From: Alphaproteobacteria bacterium | GTDB taxonomy: Bacteria; Pseudomonadota; Alphaproteobacteria; Micropepsales; Micropepsaceae | NCBI GenBank assembly: GCA_017983635.1 | Contig: JAGOBA010000004.1 | Span: 310,001-374,000, forward strand | Reading direction: 5' to 3' | DNA: 64,000 nt | In this document: piece after piece, positions 8,749-17,228 of the stretch | Position numbering within the stretch: the stretch's first letter is position 1 | Layout: the number at the start of each line of letters is the position of its first letter | The notes under the pieces: model-generated | What the model saw: only the letters and a program-made list of their open reading frames with translations | The model's database searches: none | Told to the model about the DNA's origin: nothing | Program-made: the position numbers and the translations under genes

Positions 8749-9039
8749 GTGGAAAAGCATGGGCGCGCTCGGCCCGGGTCGTCAACCCGAAGAACATTTG
8801 AACGTGCGATGCGCGCCCAAGTTGCGTCATTGGAATGCGCCCGCTTTCTCGAGAACATCTGAGAAGCCATGGCAATGATGAGCGTTATCTGGCTGATCTG
8901 GCGTCGAAATGATGATCAGAAATTGAGTTCGATCGCTGCAGACATGCGATCAGTTTAGTCTCGGCCTATCAGCATGACCGGTTGCCATCGGATAGATGAA
9001 CACCCGGTGACACAGTGAAGTTCGCCCTGTGCCCCCTAT
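8749..9039. other. Non-coding stretch, upstream half of the 8.75-9.27 kb gap
   Basis: About 290 bp between the start of the membrane-protein gene (minus strand) and the putative small RNA. I see no credible reading frame, terminator or strong promoter. It must contain the promoter of the minus-strand gene at 8748 and probably that of the small RNA. A TTGCCA around 8982 could be a -35 element, but no matching -10 is evident. Confidence 0.4.
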
Positions 9040-9195
9040 TACGCTCCGGTGCGACTGCTAGAGTTGTATGTGCGAGTTGATTCTTTCGCGCCTAGAGACG
9101 GGATGCCCCCCTACCCAAGCGTTCCCGTCGAACCCATCGCCTAGGCGTCGAATGCGGCAGGTGTTCGCCCCCAACGACACCTGCCGCTTTTCTTC
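9040..9195 (+). ncRNA. Putative structured small RNA with C-rich loops and intrinsic terminator
   Basis: No gene fits here, yet the plus strand folds strongly. CGCCTAG (9089-9095) pairs with CTAGGCG (9141-9147), enclosing a second stem GACGGGA (9097-9103) with TCCCGTC (9123-9129). The apical loop of that stem is C-rich (CCCCCCTACCC). A third hairpin follows and is a textbook Rho-independent terminator (9154-9191), whose loop again holds CCCCC. C-rich loops that pair with Shine-Dalgarno sequences are typical of alphaproteobacterial trans-acting small RNAs (for example GsrN of Caulobacter). The 5' end is a guess, since no promoter is obvious. The terminator has no upstream protein gene on its strand to serve. 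Confidence 0.55.
9154..9191 (+). terminator. Rho-independent terminator of the putative small RNA
   Basis: GCGGCAGGTGT (9154-9164) pairs perfectly over 11 bp with ACACCTGCCGC (9177-9187) around a 12-nt loop and is followed by a T-rich tail (TTTTCTTCTTT). On the opposite strand there is no T-tract, so it acts on plus-strand transcripts. Confidence 0.85.
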
Positions 9196-9204
9196 TTTCG
9201 TCAC

Positions 9205-9238
9205 CAAAAACAAAAGCGGCGGGTCGTTAACCCGCCGC
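9205..9238 (-). terminator. Rho-independent terminator of the outer-membrane protein / TonB receptor operon
   Basis: Read on the minus strand, GCGGCGGG and CCCGCCGC (9216-9238) form an 8-bp perfect stem with a 7-nt loop, followed by TTTTGTTTTT. It lies 27 bp past the stop of the outer-membrane protein gene, so it ends that operon. It faces the small-RNA terminator 24 bp away. Confidence 0.88.
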
Positions 9239-9265
9239 CAGATAAAACTCGTGGCCTCCGATGCG

Positions 9266-10186
9266 CTATTCCAATTTGAACGTGATGCCCGCAGTGACGG
9301 ATTTATGGGTTACGTCATGGTCGAAGGATTTCTTGCCGCCGGCGAGAAGCGGGACATCCACTTCAACGGATCCACCGTCTAAGTATCGATAACCGACGTT
9401 GATTGATGTTGTTGCGTCAATCGAGAGGTTGACGCCTGCGCCCAATTGCCAAGCGAAATTTCCGTCGTCGCCTTTGAACATGTTGGACGCCTCGACGACG
9501 GATTGTGCGTATCCAACGCCGCCGCCGACATACGGTTTGATCCAGGATTCCATGTCGAAGTCGTACCAAACATTCGCCATCAAGGCGAACGTTCGAACGG
9601 CACCATCGTTCTGTTCGTTGCGGGTGGAGTTGAAGGTCGCAGCGAACGGAACCTGAGTGGTTCCGGTGATGAACTGAGGAAGCCCGCCGAAAAACGGAAA
9701 CGGGGATCCAATCAGCGGCGTCACGACACCCTGCGGATAGAATACCAGGTTACTCGTCGTAGACGGGAGTGTCGCGGTATCAGTGTCGACATCTGTCGCG
9801 TTGGCGCGTAGATGAGCGTTTCGCAAGGTGTTATTGCGGAAGGACGCTTCAAGCTCCCCCCTCAAACCAGGCAGGATCGCCGACAGGTCCTTGCCGACCG
9901 CAACTCCAACCACAAAGCCAGTCTCGGCTTTGGTCTTGTCGAGCGTGAAGGCGGTGTTGGCCGTGAAGCTAAAGTGCAGGATATCGGTAGCGCCAAAGTA
10001 GCCCGCAACTGTTGTCGAGAGGGCGTTATTGAGGACGCCACCTCCACCGGTCAGACCTCGTAGGTCGTTTGTATTGTTGGCTCCGCCATGGAACGAAAGG
10101 TAGTAGCCAGCGGCTTCGGCCGAGCCTGCGCCCGCTAGGACTGCCAACACCGCTGCAGAGTTCAAAAGCGCAAATTTCTTAGACAT
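9266..10186 (-). CDS. Outer-membrane beta-barrel protein
   Basis: About 306 residues from the ATG at 10186, preceded by GGGGG. It has a clear signal peptide (KKFALLNSAAVLAVLAGAGSAEA, cut near AEA-AGYY). The mature part alternates polar and hydrophobic residues with surface-loop-like insertions and ends in the strands GYRYLDGGSVEVDVPLL and SVTAGITFKLE, like OmpA/OmpW/Omp25-type porins. The segment MANVWYDFDMESWIKPYVGGGVGYA is typical of that superfamily. The last residue is Glu, not the usual terminal aromatic. The gene begins 25 bp after the TonB-dependent receptor stop on the same strand, so the two are likely one operon for outer-membrane uptake. A terminator follows. Confidence 0.85.
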   Translation of the reverse strand: MSKKFALLNSAAVLAVLAGAGSAEAAGYYLSFHGGANNTNDLRGLTGGGGVLNNALSTTVAGYFGATDILHFSFTANTAFTLDKTKAETGFVVGVAVGKDLSAILPGLRGELEASFRNNTLRNAHLRANATDVDTDTATLPSTTSNLVFYPQGVVTPLIGSPFPFFGGLPQFITGTTQVPFAATFNSTRNEQNDGAVRTFALMANVWYDFDMESWIKPYVGGGVGYAQSVVEASNMFKGDDGNFAWQLGAGVNLSIDATTSINVGYRYLDGGSVEVDVPLLAGGKKSFDHDVTHKSVTAGITFKLE

Positions 10187-10211
10187 GTGAAAACCCCCTG
10201 ATCCCTGCAAC

Positions 10212-13200
10212 TCAGAATTCTTTGGTCACGGAGATGAACCCGCGACGTCCGATGATGTCGTATGGCCCGCCGAACGCCGCCGAGTTGCCGGCGCGAATGT
10301 TGCCCTGGACGGAAATCGACGGCGGCGGTTCGTCAAAGATGTTCTGGACGCCGGCAATGATTTCCCAATCGGCGGCGCGATACCTGATCGAAGTGTCATG
10401 CGTGGCCATGAACTCGGTGTGGTACTTGTACCGGCCGTCGAAAGGCGTTCCGTTGTACAGAAACACGTTCCCTCCGACGTCTTGATCTTCCTGGTCCGAC
10501 GCGCGGCCGGCGAAGTCGGTGTGCCACGACCATGTCCAATCTTCGACGTCGAAGTAGAGGTCGAAGTTGCCGACGACGTCAGCGTTATATACTTCGCCGT
10601 TTATTTCGTTCGGACCATCACCGATTTCATCCACCTCGTGGTTGAGTGTCCACGTGGTTGCCGTGTCCAAACGCATGGTGCCGAAGCTGAACTCGTGCGT
10701 GAAGCGCGTGCGCAGGTCGATACCGTCCGCGAGTTCGCTTGGAAGGTTGCGGTACTGGCTGTTGACCGAAATGATCGAGCCGAAATTGGGTCCAGGTGTG
10801 GGATCGCGGTTTACGAGCGAGCAGAACCCGTTCGTCAACGGCGGGCTGCGAGTCAAACACAGGAACACAATGTTGCGAGCGCTAAACCGCTCGACCTGAT
10901 CCGAAACTTCGATGTTCCAGTAGTCAACCGCAGCCCGGAAGTTGATCCAGTCGGGCGTCCAAATGAAGCCCAATGTCTTTGCCTCCGAGGTCTCGGCCTT
11001 CAGGTTTCCAACGCCGCCGCCACCCGAAATGATAAGGGCCGACGATGTTCCACCCGCAAAGTTCACAGGTAGATTAAGGCCGCTGGGACCGCAGGCGCTG
11101 ACAATGCGCGGATCTCCCGAGTCATCCCAATTGATGCAAGGGTCGACCGACCGCTGATCAAGGAAGCCGGTCTGGTTGCCGAGGAACATCTCGAACAGCG
11201 CGGGCGCGCGGAATGAGGTGCCCGATGTCGCACGAATGCGGTACTCGGGCGTAATCTCCCAGTTGAGACCAAGCTTGTAAACTGTACCGGACCCGTAGCT
11301 GTCGTAGTTTGTATAGCGCCCGGACAGGTCAAGAGTCACCGATTGAGCTAGGAGCGTATCGGCGAGTAGCGGGATCGAGGTTTCACCGAAGACTTCGAAC
11401 ACTTTGTCCGAGCCTGCGGTCCTGTCGGCTGTTGTCTGGCCCCAATAGTTGTTGGCCCTCGCCATTGCTCCCGGTGTGTCGTCAATTTCGTCCTCGCGAG
11501 CTTCGAATCCAAGCGCGACGCCGACGGCACCTGCCGGGAGTTGGAACGCATCGCCGGTAATGGACCCGTTGATCAGCTTTTGATCATAGATCGTGCTGCC
11601 GGTCTCGTGCCCAAAGAGGAAAGCCCTCTGAGCGGGCGAGAAGTTGCCATCCAAGATCGACGCCGTTGTCCAATTGATCGTCGGGCATCCCGGTGCTGGG
11701 GCCGACTTGATGATCAATGACGGATCGCAGAAGCCTGGGACGTCAGCCAGCGCCGCATCCACGCGATCATCGTAAATGAAGTCCGTTCCATACGTTGCGT
11801 CGGAGCGGGACCACTGCGCGTAGAGGTCATAGCTCCAACCGTTCAGGAAGCCCAAGTCCGCTCCAAACTCTCCACGGATTCCCCAGACCCCGCGGAAAAA
11901 GTTGATGTCTTGTTCTTGATTGTTATTGACGAGAATGACCGGCACCGCGCCGCCGGGTACCGCGACGAACGGATTCATCGTATGGCCGATCGGAAGCGTC
12001 GGGAAGAGCTGCTGGAATCCAACCTGGCTCGATTTGCGGTTGTTGAACAGCATCTCGGTGTAGGCCTCGATGCCGCCGGAGATGTCGTAGTTGCCTTGGG
12101 CATAAAACGACAACCGTTCTGTCGGAGCGAGCAACGACGTTTGAAGTGCGCGCGGATCGTTCTGATCCAGCGCTGCTTGAGATTGACGCCACGCGGCTTC
12201 AACGGCGGTGCGCTTCGCCGGCGAGATCACTGCGTACAATTCCGAAGAAGAGCACGGGTGGAAGTCGAGACCGCAAAGGCCCGGACCAGCTGGTCCGCCA
12301 ATGTTCGTTCTTGCCAGCCGGTTCCAGCTGGTTCCAACGCGAACATAGTCCGGCACGTTCAGGCCGCCAAGACCGCTGCCATTTAGGGTGCCCGGTACGT
12401 TATAGAATGTCCCGCCAGTATCTCGTTGCAGCACACCTTCAAACGTGTTGATGCATTGTGACTGACCGGTCGCGGGATCAATGATGTCCAGTATGCTTCC
12501 AACGCCGCCTTGCGACTTACCGGTCGCGTCGGTCACCAGGTCCTGTGCGCAATTCAAATAGTCGCGATCGCCAAGGGTCAGGTCTTTGCGGTTGAAGTAC
12601 TCAGCCGCCAACGTGATGTTGCCTTTGTCGAACGTCGTGCCCCAGACGCCGCTGAGTTGGTATTGCTCGCCGCCGCTCTGCTCCGGCAGATTGAGGTTGG
12701 CACTGACGGACAGGCCGTCATAGCTCTGCCGCGTAATGACATTGATCGCGCCGGCCACAGCATCCGAGCCGTAAATCGACGAGCCGCCGTCCGTCATGAT
12801 TTCGAAGCGCTGGATCATCGATTCCGGCAGCGTGTTTAGGTCTGGGCTGCCCAACTGGCCGCGCGATCCGGCAGGCGCAAGACGGCGGCCGTTCACCAGA
12901 ACGAGTGTGCGCTGCGCGCCAAGGCCGCGAAGGGAGATCGTGTTGGCGCCTTGACCGCCGGCGGTCACGAAGCCGCCAAACGTGCTGTTGATCTGTTGGG
13001 AGCCGGCAGCCGGCGAGGAACTTTGGAGGATGTCGGCGGTATCCGCCAAGCCTTCCAACGTGGCTTCTTCGGTCGTAATGATCTGGATCGGCGAGGACGA
13101 GGTAAATTCATTCTTTTTCAAGCGCGAACCGGTAACGACAACTTTTTCGACGGGTTTCGTTTCTTCGGGCTTTTTCTCGGGTTCGGTTGCCGCCGGATCA

Positions 13201-13301
13201 GTCGCCGGCTGTGCTATCGCGTCGGTTGAAAATGCGAGAATCGAACCGGCAAACAGAACAAGTGCGGCCCGACCAAAGGCCCGCATCCGCTGAACTTTCA
13301 T
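10212..13301 (-). CDS. TonB-dependent outer-membrane receptor
   Basis: A 1029-residue receptor. A signal peptide (FGRAALVLFAGSILAFSTDAIAQ) is followed by a Pro/Glu-rich stretch and a TonB-box-like VEKVVVTGSRLKK. The plug domain shows ADILQSSSPAAG, GANTISLRGLGAQRTLVLVNGRRLAP and a SIYGSDAVAGAINVITR segment. The rest is a 22-strand-type barrel with AEYRIRATSGTSFRAPALFEMF-like strands near residues 680-700 and a terminal Phe (GFISVTKEF). This is the large receptor class abundant in Caulobacterales and sphingomonads, which imports peptides, glycans or metal complexes with TonB/ExbBD energy. The divergent S9 peptidase suggests, but does not prove, a peptide substrate. The promoter carries a perfect dyad. 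Confidence 0.95.
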   Translation of the reverse strand: MKVQRMRAFGRAALVLFAGSILAFSTDAIAQPATDPAATEPEKKPEETKPVEKVVVTGSRLKKNEFTSSSPIQIITTEEATLEGLADTADILQSSSPAAGSQQINSTFGGFVTAGGQGANTISLRGLGAQRTLVLVNGRRLAPAGSRGQLGSPDLNTLPESMIQRFEIMTDGGSSIYGSDAVAGAINVITRQSYDGLSVSANLNLPEQSGGEQYQLSGVWGTTFDKGNITLAAEYFNRKDLTLGDRDYLNCAQDLVTDATGKSQGGVGSILDIIDPATGQSQCINTFEGVLQRDTGGTFYNVPGTLNGSGLGGLNVPDYVRVGTSWNRLARTNIGGPAGPGLCGLDFHPCSSSELYAVISPAKRTAVEAAWRQSQAALDQNDPRALQTSLLAPTERLSFYAQGNYDISGGIEAYTEMLFNNRKSSQVGFQQLFPTLPIGHTMNPFVAVPGGAVPVILVNNNQEQDINFFRGVWGIRGEFGADLGFLNGWSYDLYAQWSRSDATYGTDFIYDDRVDAALADVPGFCDPSLIIKSAPAPGCPTINWTTASILDGNFSPAQRAFLFGHETGSTIYDQKLINGSITGDAFQLPAGAVGVALGFEAREDEIDDTPGAMARANNYWGQTTADRTAGSDKVFEVFGETSIPLLADTLLAQSVTLDLSGRYTNYDSYGSGTVYKLGLNWEITPEYRIRATSGTSFRAPALFEMFLGNQTGFLDQRSVDPCINWDDSGDPRIVSACGPSGLNLPVNFAGGTSSALIISGGGGVGNLKAETSEAKTLGFIWTPDWINFRAAVDYWNIEVSDQVERFSARNIVFLCLTRSPPLTNGFCSLVNRDPTPGPNFGSIISVNSQYRNLPSELADGIDLRTRFTHEFSFGTMRLDTATTWTLNHEVDEIGDGPNEINGEVYNADVVGNFDLYFDVEDWTWSWHTDFAGRASDQEDQDVGGNVFLYNGTPFDGRYKYHTEFMATHDTSIRYRAADWEIIAGVQNIFDEPPPSISVQGNIRAGNSAAFGGPYDIIGRRGFISVTKEF

Positions 13302-13368
13302 TTAAACTACCCCCACCAAAACCGATGATCGCAGCCACCGCTCCCAACGGCGTCACGGTCATTTGAAT

Positions 13369-13402
13369 AAATTACGATACTGGTCGGATCGTAATTTGAC
13401 AA
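13369..13402 (-). promoter_or_regulatory. Promoter of the TonB receptor overlapped by a perfect dyad (operator candidate)
   Basis: AAATTACGAT (13369-13378) and ATCGTAATTT (13388-13397) form a perfect 10-bp inverted repeat with a 9-bp gap. On the minus strand the same bases contain TTGTCA (13402-13397) and TATCGT (13379-13374) exactly 17 bp apart, a good sigma-70-type promoter pointing at the receptor gene. A protein bound to the dyad would cover both promoter elements. The dyad is also ~160 bp upstream of the divergent peptidase gene. Confidence 0.6.
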
Positions 13403-13556
13403 CCGTGGGTTTGCGGTCACGGTCTGGCGCAAGGTATTGTTGCATTTGGATCACAATCCGCGCATCTAGCGGCTCGCACAACCGTCGGCTGACTCAGCTT
13501 GACCCCGGAAGAACGGCAAGGATGCTGGGGTCCGCCATCTTTACGGAGAGCAAGAA

Positions 13557-15557
13557 ATGCGCGCGACGATTTTTGCCTTGGCTTTGATTTTCGGGGCTGC
13601 GGTCGCTCCTGCTGAGCCACTGCAAACCACGCCTCTTCCTATCGAGGCGATTGCGCAGCTGCCGGCGGTGGAGGGCTTGGTGCTATCGCCCGACGGCAAG
13701 CACTTGGCAGGCCTGGTCGGGACGCCGAACTACAAGTGGCCGGTTATTTCGGTTTGGGATGTCGACAATCTTGCAAAGCCGCCGGTGTGGATCCCCTCCA
13801 CCAACATGCGGCCAACTGGGATCGAATTCCTTGGAAACGAACGTTTGATATTCTTTGCCGACCAACCAATCACCGTGGACGGGGTGAAGGATCAGACGAG
13901 CCAAGCCATTGTGACCGATCTCGAAGGCAAGTCGTTCCAGCAGCCTTTCGCGACGAAAGGCACGATGTCCGATGCGGCGAAGGACGCAGAGAAATCAGGC
14001 ATTCTCTACGACGTCATTCAACGCGGCAATTTGCAGGACCCGAATCGGTATCTCGTTCTGCGGTTCAGCATTCCGCTATTGGCAGCGGAAATACTGGCGC
14101 TGAACGTGAAAACGATGAGCGTCGATCGGGTGATGAGGTTTGCCTACAACGAGTCGTTCGTGCTCGACGATCGGCGTGACGGTTCGGTAATGATCAAACA
14201 GAAGATTGTGACCACGAGTGATGGATTCAGGCTGGTGCGAGAAGTGCGCAATCGAAGCACTGGGGCCTGGGAAGAGCATCCGGAACTAGGGTACTTGGTG
14301 AAGGATCGCCGAACAATCGCGCCACTCGGCTTCTTTGATGCCGATCCGAACAAGCTTTATGTTGCTAGCAATCGAGCGTCTGAGTTCGCTGAAATCCGGT
14401 TGTACGATATCGCGTCGCGCACGTGGGTTAGCGAACCCGTATTCACGTCAGCCCAGGCGGATCTCGTCGGCGCCATGGGCTTGAGCGATCTTGAAGCGAA
14501 GGCGCCTGCTGGCGTCGCCGGCTATGTCGTTGCCGGTCCGAGCTTCGAGCAAGTGTTCGTCGATGGCTATTGGGGACCGATTCAGCGCGCACTCCAGAAG
14601 CAATTTGCGGGCAACACAGTTTCCTTCACCAGTCGCAGTCGGGAGGCCCAACTTGCTATTGTGATGGTGTCTGGACCTAAACAACCACCTATTTACTATT
14701 TGTTGAAGAACGGACGGGAGCTGAAGCTTCTTGGAAAATCGAAGCCGGCGATCAATCCGGGGGCGCTTGGAAATGCACAGTTCGTAAGATTTGCGGCGCG
14801 TGACGGCCTGCAAATTCCAGCATTTCTAACAACGCCGCCCGGTTACGATAAAGCGCGCCACGGACGGTTGCCCACTGTCATCCTTCCACACGGTGGACCG
14901 TGGGGGCGCGATAGTTTGGAGTGGGATCCAGCTGGGTGGACGCAATTTTTAGTGACGCGCGGTTACGCAGTCCTGCAGCCGCAATATAGAGGGTCGACCC
15001 AATGGGGCATGACTCTTTGGAAGGCGGGCGACAAAGAGTGGGGCCAGAAAATGTCGGATGACAACGACGACGGCGCCGCGTGGCTTGTCTCCCAAGGCAT
15101 CGCGGATCAATCGAAGCTTGCGATTTTCGGATACTCCTACGGCGGGTTCGCGGCCATGGCCGCGGTCGTTCGGGACAAACCGCCTTACCGCTGCGCAATC
15201 TCGGGTGCGGGCGTCTCCGACTTGCAGCGCCTAGGTAATTATTGGGGTCAAAACCATGTCCAGCGCGAGATTCAGGGTTGGACAGTCAAGGGAATGGACC
15301 CGATTGCCAACGTCGCAAAAGCATCAATCCCGATCATGCTGTATCACGGCGATCACGACACTCAGGCCGAGACTCGCCACAGCCGCGACTTCTATTCAGC
15401 GATGAAAGCCGCCGGAAAAGACATTGAGTATCACGAGATCAAGGGCATGTGGCACCAGCTGCCGTGGTATCCGGAATGGCATCGCGAGACGCTTGGGTTG
15501 ATCGAGAGCTATCTCGCCGGACCGAAGTGTTTCGGTGGTTCGGCGAAGCCGAACTGA
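13557..15557 (+). CDS. Secreted S9 family peptidase (prolyl oligopeptidase superfamily)
   Basis: A 666-residue protein beginning with a signal peptide (RATIFALALIFGAAVAPAEP). GGAGAGCAAGAA precedes the ATG. An N-terminal propeller-like part (LVLSPDGKHLAGLVG and later repeats) is followed by an alpha/beta-hydrolase domain from about residue 420: VILPHGGPWGRDS, FGYSYGGFAAM with the nucleophile Ser527, the acid strand MLYHGDHDTQAETRHS, and the catalytic His in MWHQLPWYPEWH. Enzymes of this S9C/DPP-like group cleave short peptides in the periplasm. It is divergent from the TonB receptor with a shared 255-bp control region, consistent with uptake followed by digestion of peptides (inference). An intrinsic terminator follows. 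Confidence 0.9.
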   Translation: MRATIFALALIFGAAVAPAEPLQTTPLPIEAIAQLPAVEGLVLSPDGKHLAGLVGTPNYKWPVISVWDVDNLAKPPVWIPSTNMRPTGIEFLGNERLIFFADQPITVDGVKDQTSQAIVTDLEGKSFQQPFATKGTMSDAAKDAEKSGILYDVIQRGNLQDPNRYLVLRFSIPLLAAEILALNVKTMSVDRVMRFAYNESFVLDDRRDGSVMIKQKIVTTSDGFRLVREVRNRSTGAWEEHPELGYLVKDRRTIAPLGFFDADPNKLYVASNRASEFAEIRLYDIASRTWVSEPVFTSAQADLVGAMGLSDLEAKAPAGVAGYVVAGPSFEQVFVDGYWGPIQRALQKQFAGNTVSFTSRSREAQLAIVMVSGPKQPPIYYLLKNGRELKLLGKSKPAINPGALGNAQFVRFAARDGLQIPAFLTTPPGYDKARHGRLPTVILPHGGPWGRDSLEWDPAGWTQFLVTRGYAVLQPQYRGSTQWGMTLWKAGDKEWGQKMSDDNDDGAAWLVSQGIADQSKLAIFGYSYGGFAAMAAVVRDKPPYRCAISGAGVSDLQRLGNYWGQNHVQREIQGWTVKGMDPIANVAKASIPIMLYHGDHDTQAETRHSRDFYSAMKAAGKDIEYHEIKGMWHQLPWYPEWHRETLGLIESYLAGPKCFGGSAKPN

Positions 15558-15582
15558 CGTTCCCGGATCGCACAGAATGAAG

Positions 15583-15609
15583 GGCCCCGGCGAATGCCGG
15601 GGCCTTTTT
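15583..15609 (+). terminator. Rho-independent terminator after the S9 peptidase
   Basis: GGCCCCGG (15583-15590) and CCGGGGCC (15597-15604) form a perfect 8-bp stem with a 6-nt loop followed by TTTTT. It lies 25 bp past the peptidase stop, between two convergent genes, and may also slow the opposing transcript. Confidence 0.9.
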
Positions 15610-15632
15610 GATTGTAAGGGGCGTGTGTCGGC

Positions 15633-17189
15633 TCAGGCCATTATCGCCTCGATCAAGTGCGGGCGGCCTTTTTCGGCCAACGCCCGCTTGAACGCGTTCA
15701 CGAACCCTGCCGCATCTTCCACGCGCACCGCGCTCGCACCCATCGCGCGGCCCAGCGCGGTGAAGTCGATGACAGGTTTGTCGAGCGAGAGCAGCGAGCG
15801 CGAGCGTTCGCTTTGTGCTGTCGCGCCCACGCGGTCGAGTTCCATGTTCAAGATGCCATAGGACTTGTTGTTGAACAGGATCGTGATCACGTGCAGGTTT
15901 TCGCGTGCCGCGGTCCACAGGCCTTGGAACGTGTACATCGAGCTGCCGTCGGCCTGAATGTTGATCACCGGGCGGTTGGGGCAAGCAACCGCTGCGCCCA
16001 CGGCCATCGGGATGCCGTCGCCGATAGCGCCGCCCGTCAGCGCCAGCCAATCGTGCGGCGCGGAATTCTGCGAGGCGATCTGTGCCCACGTACCGGACGT
16101 GATCGCCTCATCGGAGACAATCGCACCTTCCGGCAAGAGTGCCGCAAACGCGTCGCCAAATGTCTGTACGTTAAGCGGCCCGCTTGATGGTACCTCGGGC
16201 GTGCTGCCGCCGTCGGCGATCGGCCCCACCTTCGCGCCCACCTCTTCGGCGAGCGCGGTCAGCACGTCCATGACGTCGTTCTCTGTGTCCCAAGGCTGAT
16301 ACGTCTTGCATTCCGGCGACAGGAACGTTGACGGTTTTCCTGGATAGGCAAAGAACGCGACCGGCGCCTTCGTGCCCACCATCACCGCTTGCCGGTACCC
16401 CTGCATCATCATCACCGCCATCTCGCCGAGATAGGGCACGCGATCCGGCCGTGCCCGCCCGCGCCCGCGTGCAAGCCGCGGTACGAACGTGTCGGCAAAA
16501 AGCTTCGCCCCCGTTTTCTCCGCGATCGCGGCGGCTAACGCGAGCGGCCGCTCGAGCCCCGCGTGCCCGCCGATCAGAAGCATTCGCGGCTCGCTCGAAC
16601 GAAGTGCTGCCGCCGCCTCGCGCACGGCCGCCATGTCGACCGGCTTCGCCGGCGGCCGCTTCCATGGCGCAGACTTCGGTCCAGCCGTCATCTCCGACCA
16701 CGCGATGTCAGCCGGCACGATCAACGTCGACAGCCCGCCGTTCGGCCTCATCGCCACGTCGAAGGCTTGGCGCGTCTTCGCAACTGCATCCGGCCCCGAC
16801 ACCGGGTCGCCGATCCAATCGGAGATCGGCTTGGCGATTGAGTGAATGTCGCTTTGCAGAGGCGCGTCATATTTCCGGTGATAGGTCGCGTGATCGCCGA
16901 CCAGGTTGATCATCCGCGATTGCCCGCGTTTGGCGTTGTGCGTATTGGCAAACCCGTTCCCAAGGCCCGGCCCCAAGTGCAGAAGCGTCGCCGCAGGCTT
17001 GCCCGCCATGCGCGCATAGCCGTCGGCCGCGCCCGTGCACACGCCTTCGAACAACCCCAAGATCGGCCGCAACCCTCCAACCCGGTCGAAGCTCGCGACG
17101 AGATGCATCTCCGACGTGCCCGGATTGCCGAAGCAAGCCTCGACCCCAAGCCCGACGAGCTCGTGCAACACCGCTTCGCTGACATTCAT
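15633..17189 (-). CDS. ThDP-dependent enzyme (acetolactate synthase / benzoylformate decarboxylase-like)
   Basis: About 518 residues from the ATG at 17189, seven bases after GGAGGA. The N-terminal pyrimidine-binding domain has GLGVEACFGNPGTSEMHL and the activating glutamate in LGLFEGVCTGAADGYARM. The C-terminal pyrophosphate domain has ADGSSMYTFQGL and, 20 residues on, LFNNKSYGIL, the usual DG...NN cofactor motif. The group is often annotated as acetolactate synthase large subunit or MdlC-like, but no regulatory subunit is nearby and biosynthetic IlvB is usually longer, so a decarboxylase or lyase acting on a 2-oxo acid is as likely. It follows the flavin dehydrogenase gene by 39 bp in the same operon. 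Confidence 0.88.
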   Translation of the reverse strand: MNVSEAVLHELVGLGVEACFGNPGTSEMHLVASFDRVGGLRPILGLFEGVCTGAADGYARMAGKPAATLLHLGPGLGNGFANTHNAKRGQSRMINLVGDHATYHRKYDAPLQSDIHSIAKPISDWIGDPVSGPDAVAKTRQAFDVAMRPNGGLSTLIVPADIAWSEMTAGPKSAPWKRPPAKPVDMAAVREAAAALRSSEPRMLLIGGHAGLERPLALAAAIAEKTGAKLFADTFVPRLARGRGRARPDRVPYLGEMAVMMMQGYRQAVMVGTKAPVAFFAYPGKPSTFLSPECKTYQPWDTENDVMDVLTALAEEVGAKVGPIADGGSTPEVPSSGPLNVQTFGDAFAALLPEGAIVSDEAITSGTWAQIASQNSAPHDWLALTGGAIGDGIPMAVGAAVACPNRPVINIQADGSSMYTFQGLWTAARENLHVITILFNNKSYGILNMELDRVGATAQSERSRSLLSLDKPVIDFTALGRAMGASAVRVEDAAGFVNAFKRALAEKGRPHLIEAIMA

Positions 17190-17228
17190 GGGGCAATCCT
17201 CCGGTTTGTTCGGCCGCACGATAGCGGG

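Noticed and set aside
9068-9382. A 104-codon plus-strand frame across the gap after 9.0 kb
   Set aside because: It runs through two intrinsic terminators and into the end of the outer-membrane protein gene, has no ribosome site, and its residues do not look like a protein. The RNA structures explain the region better.
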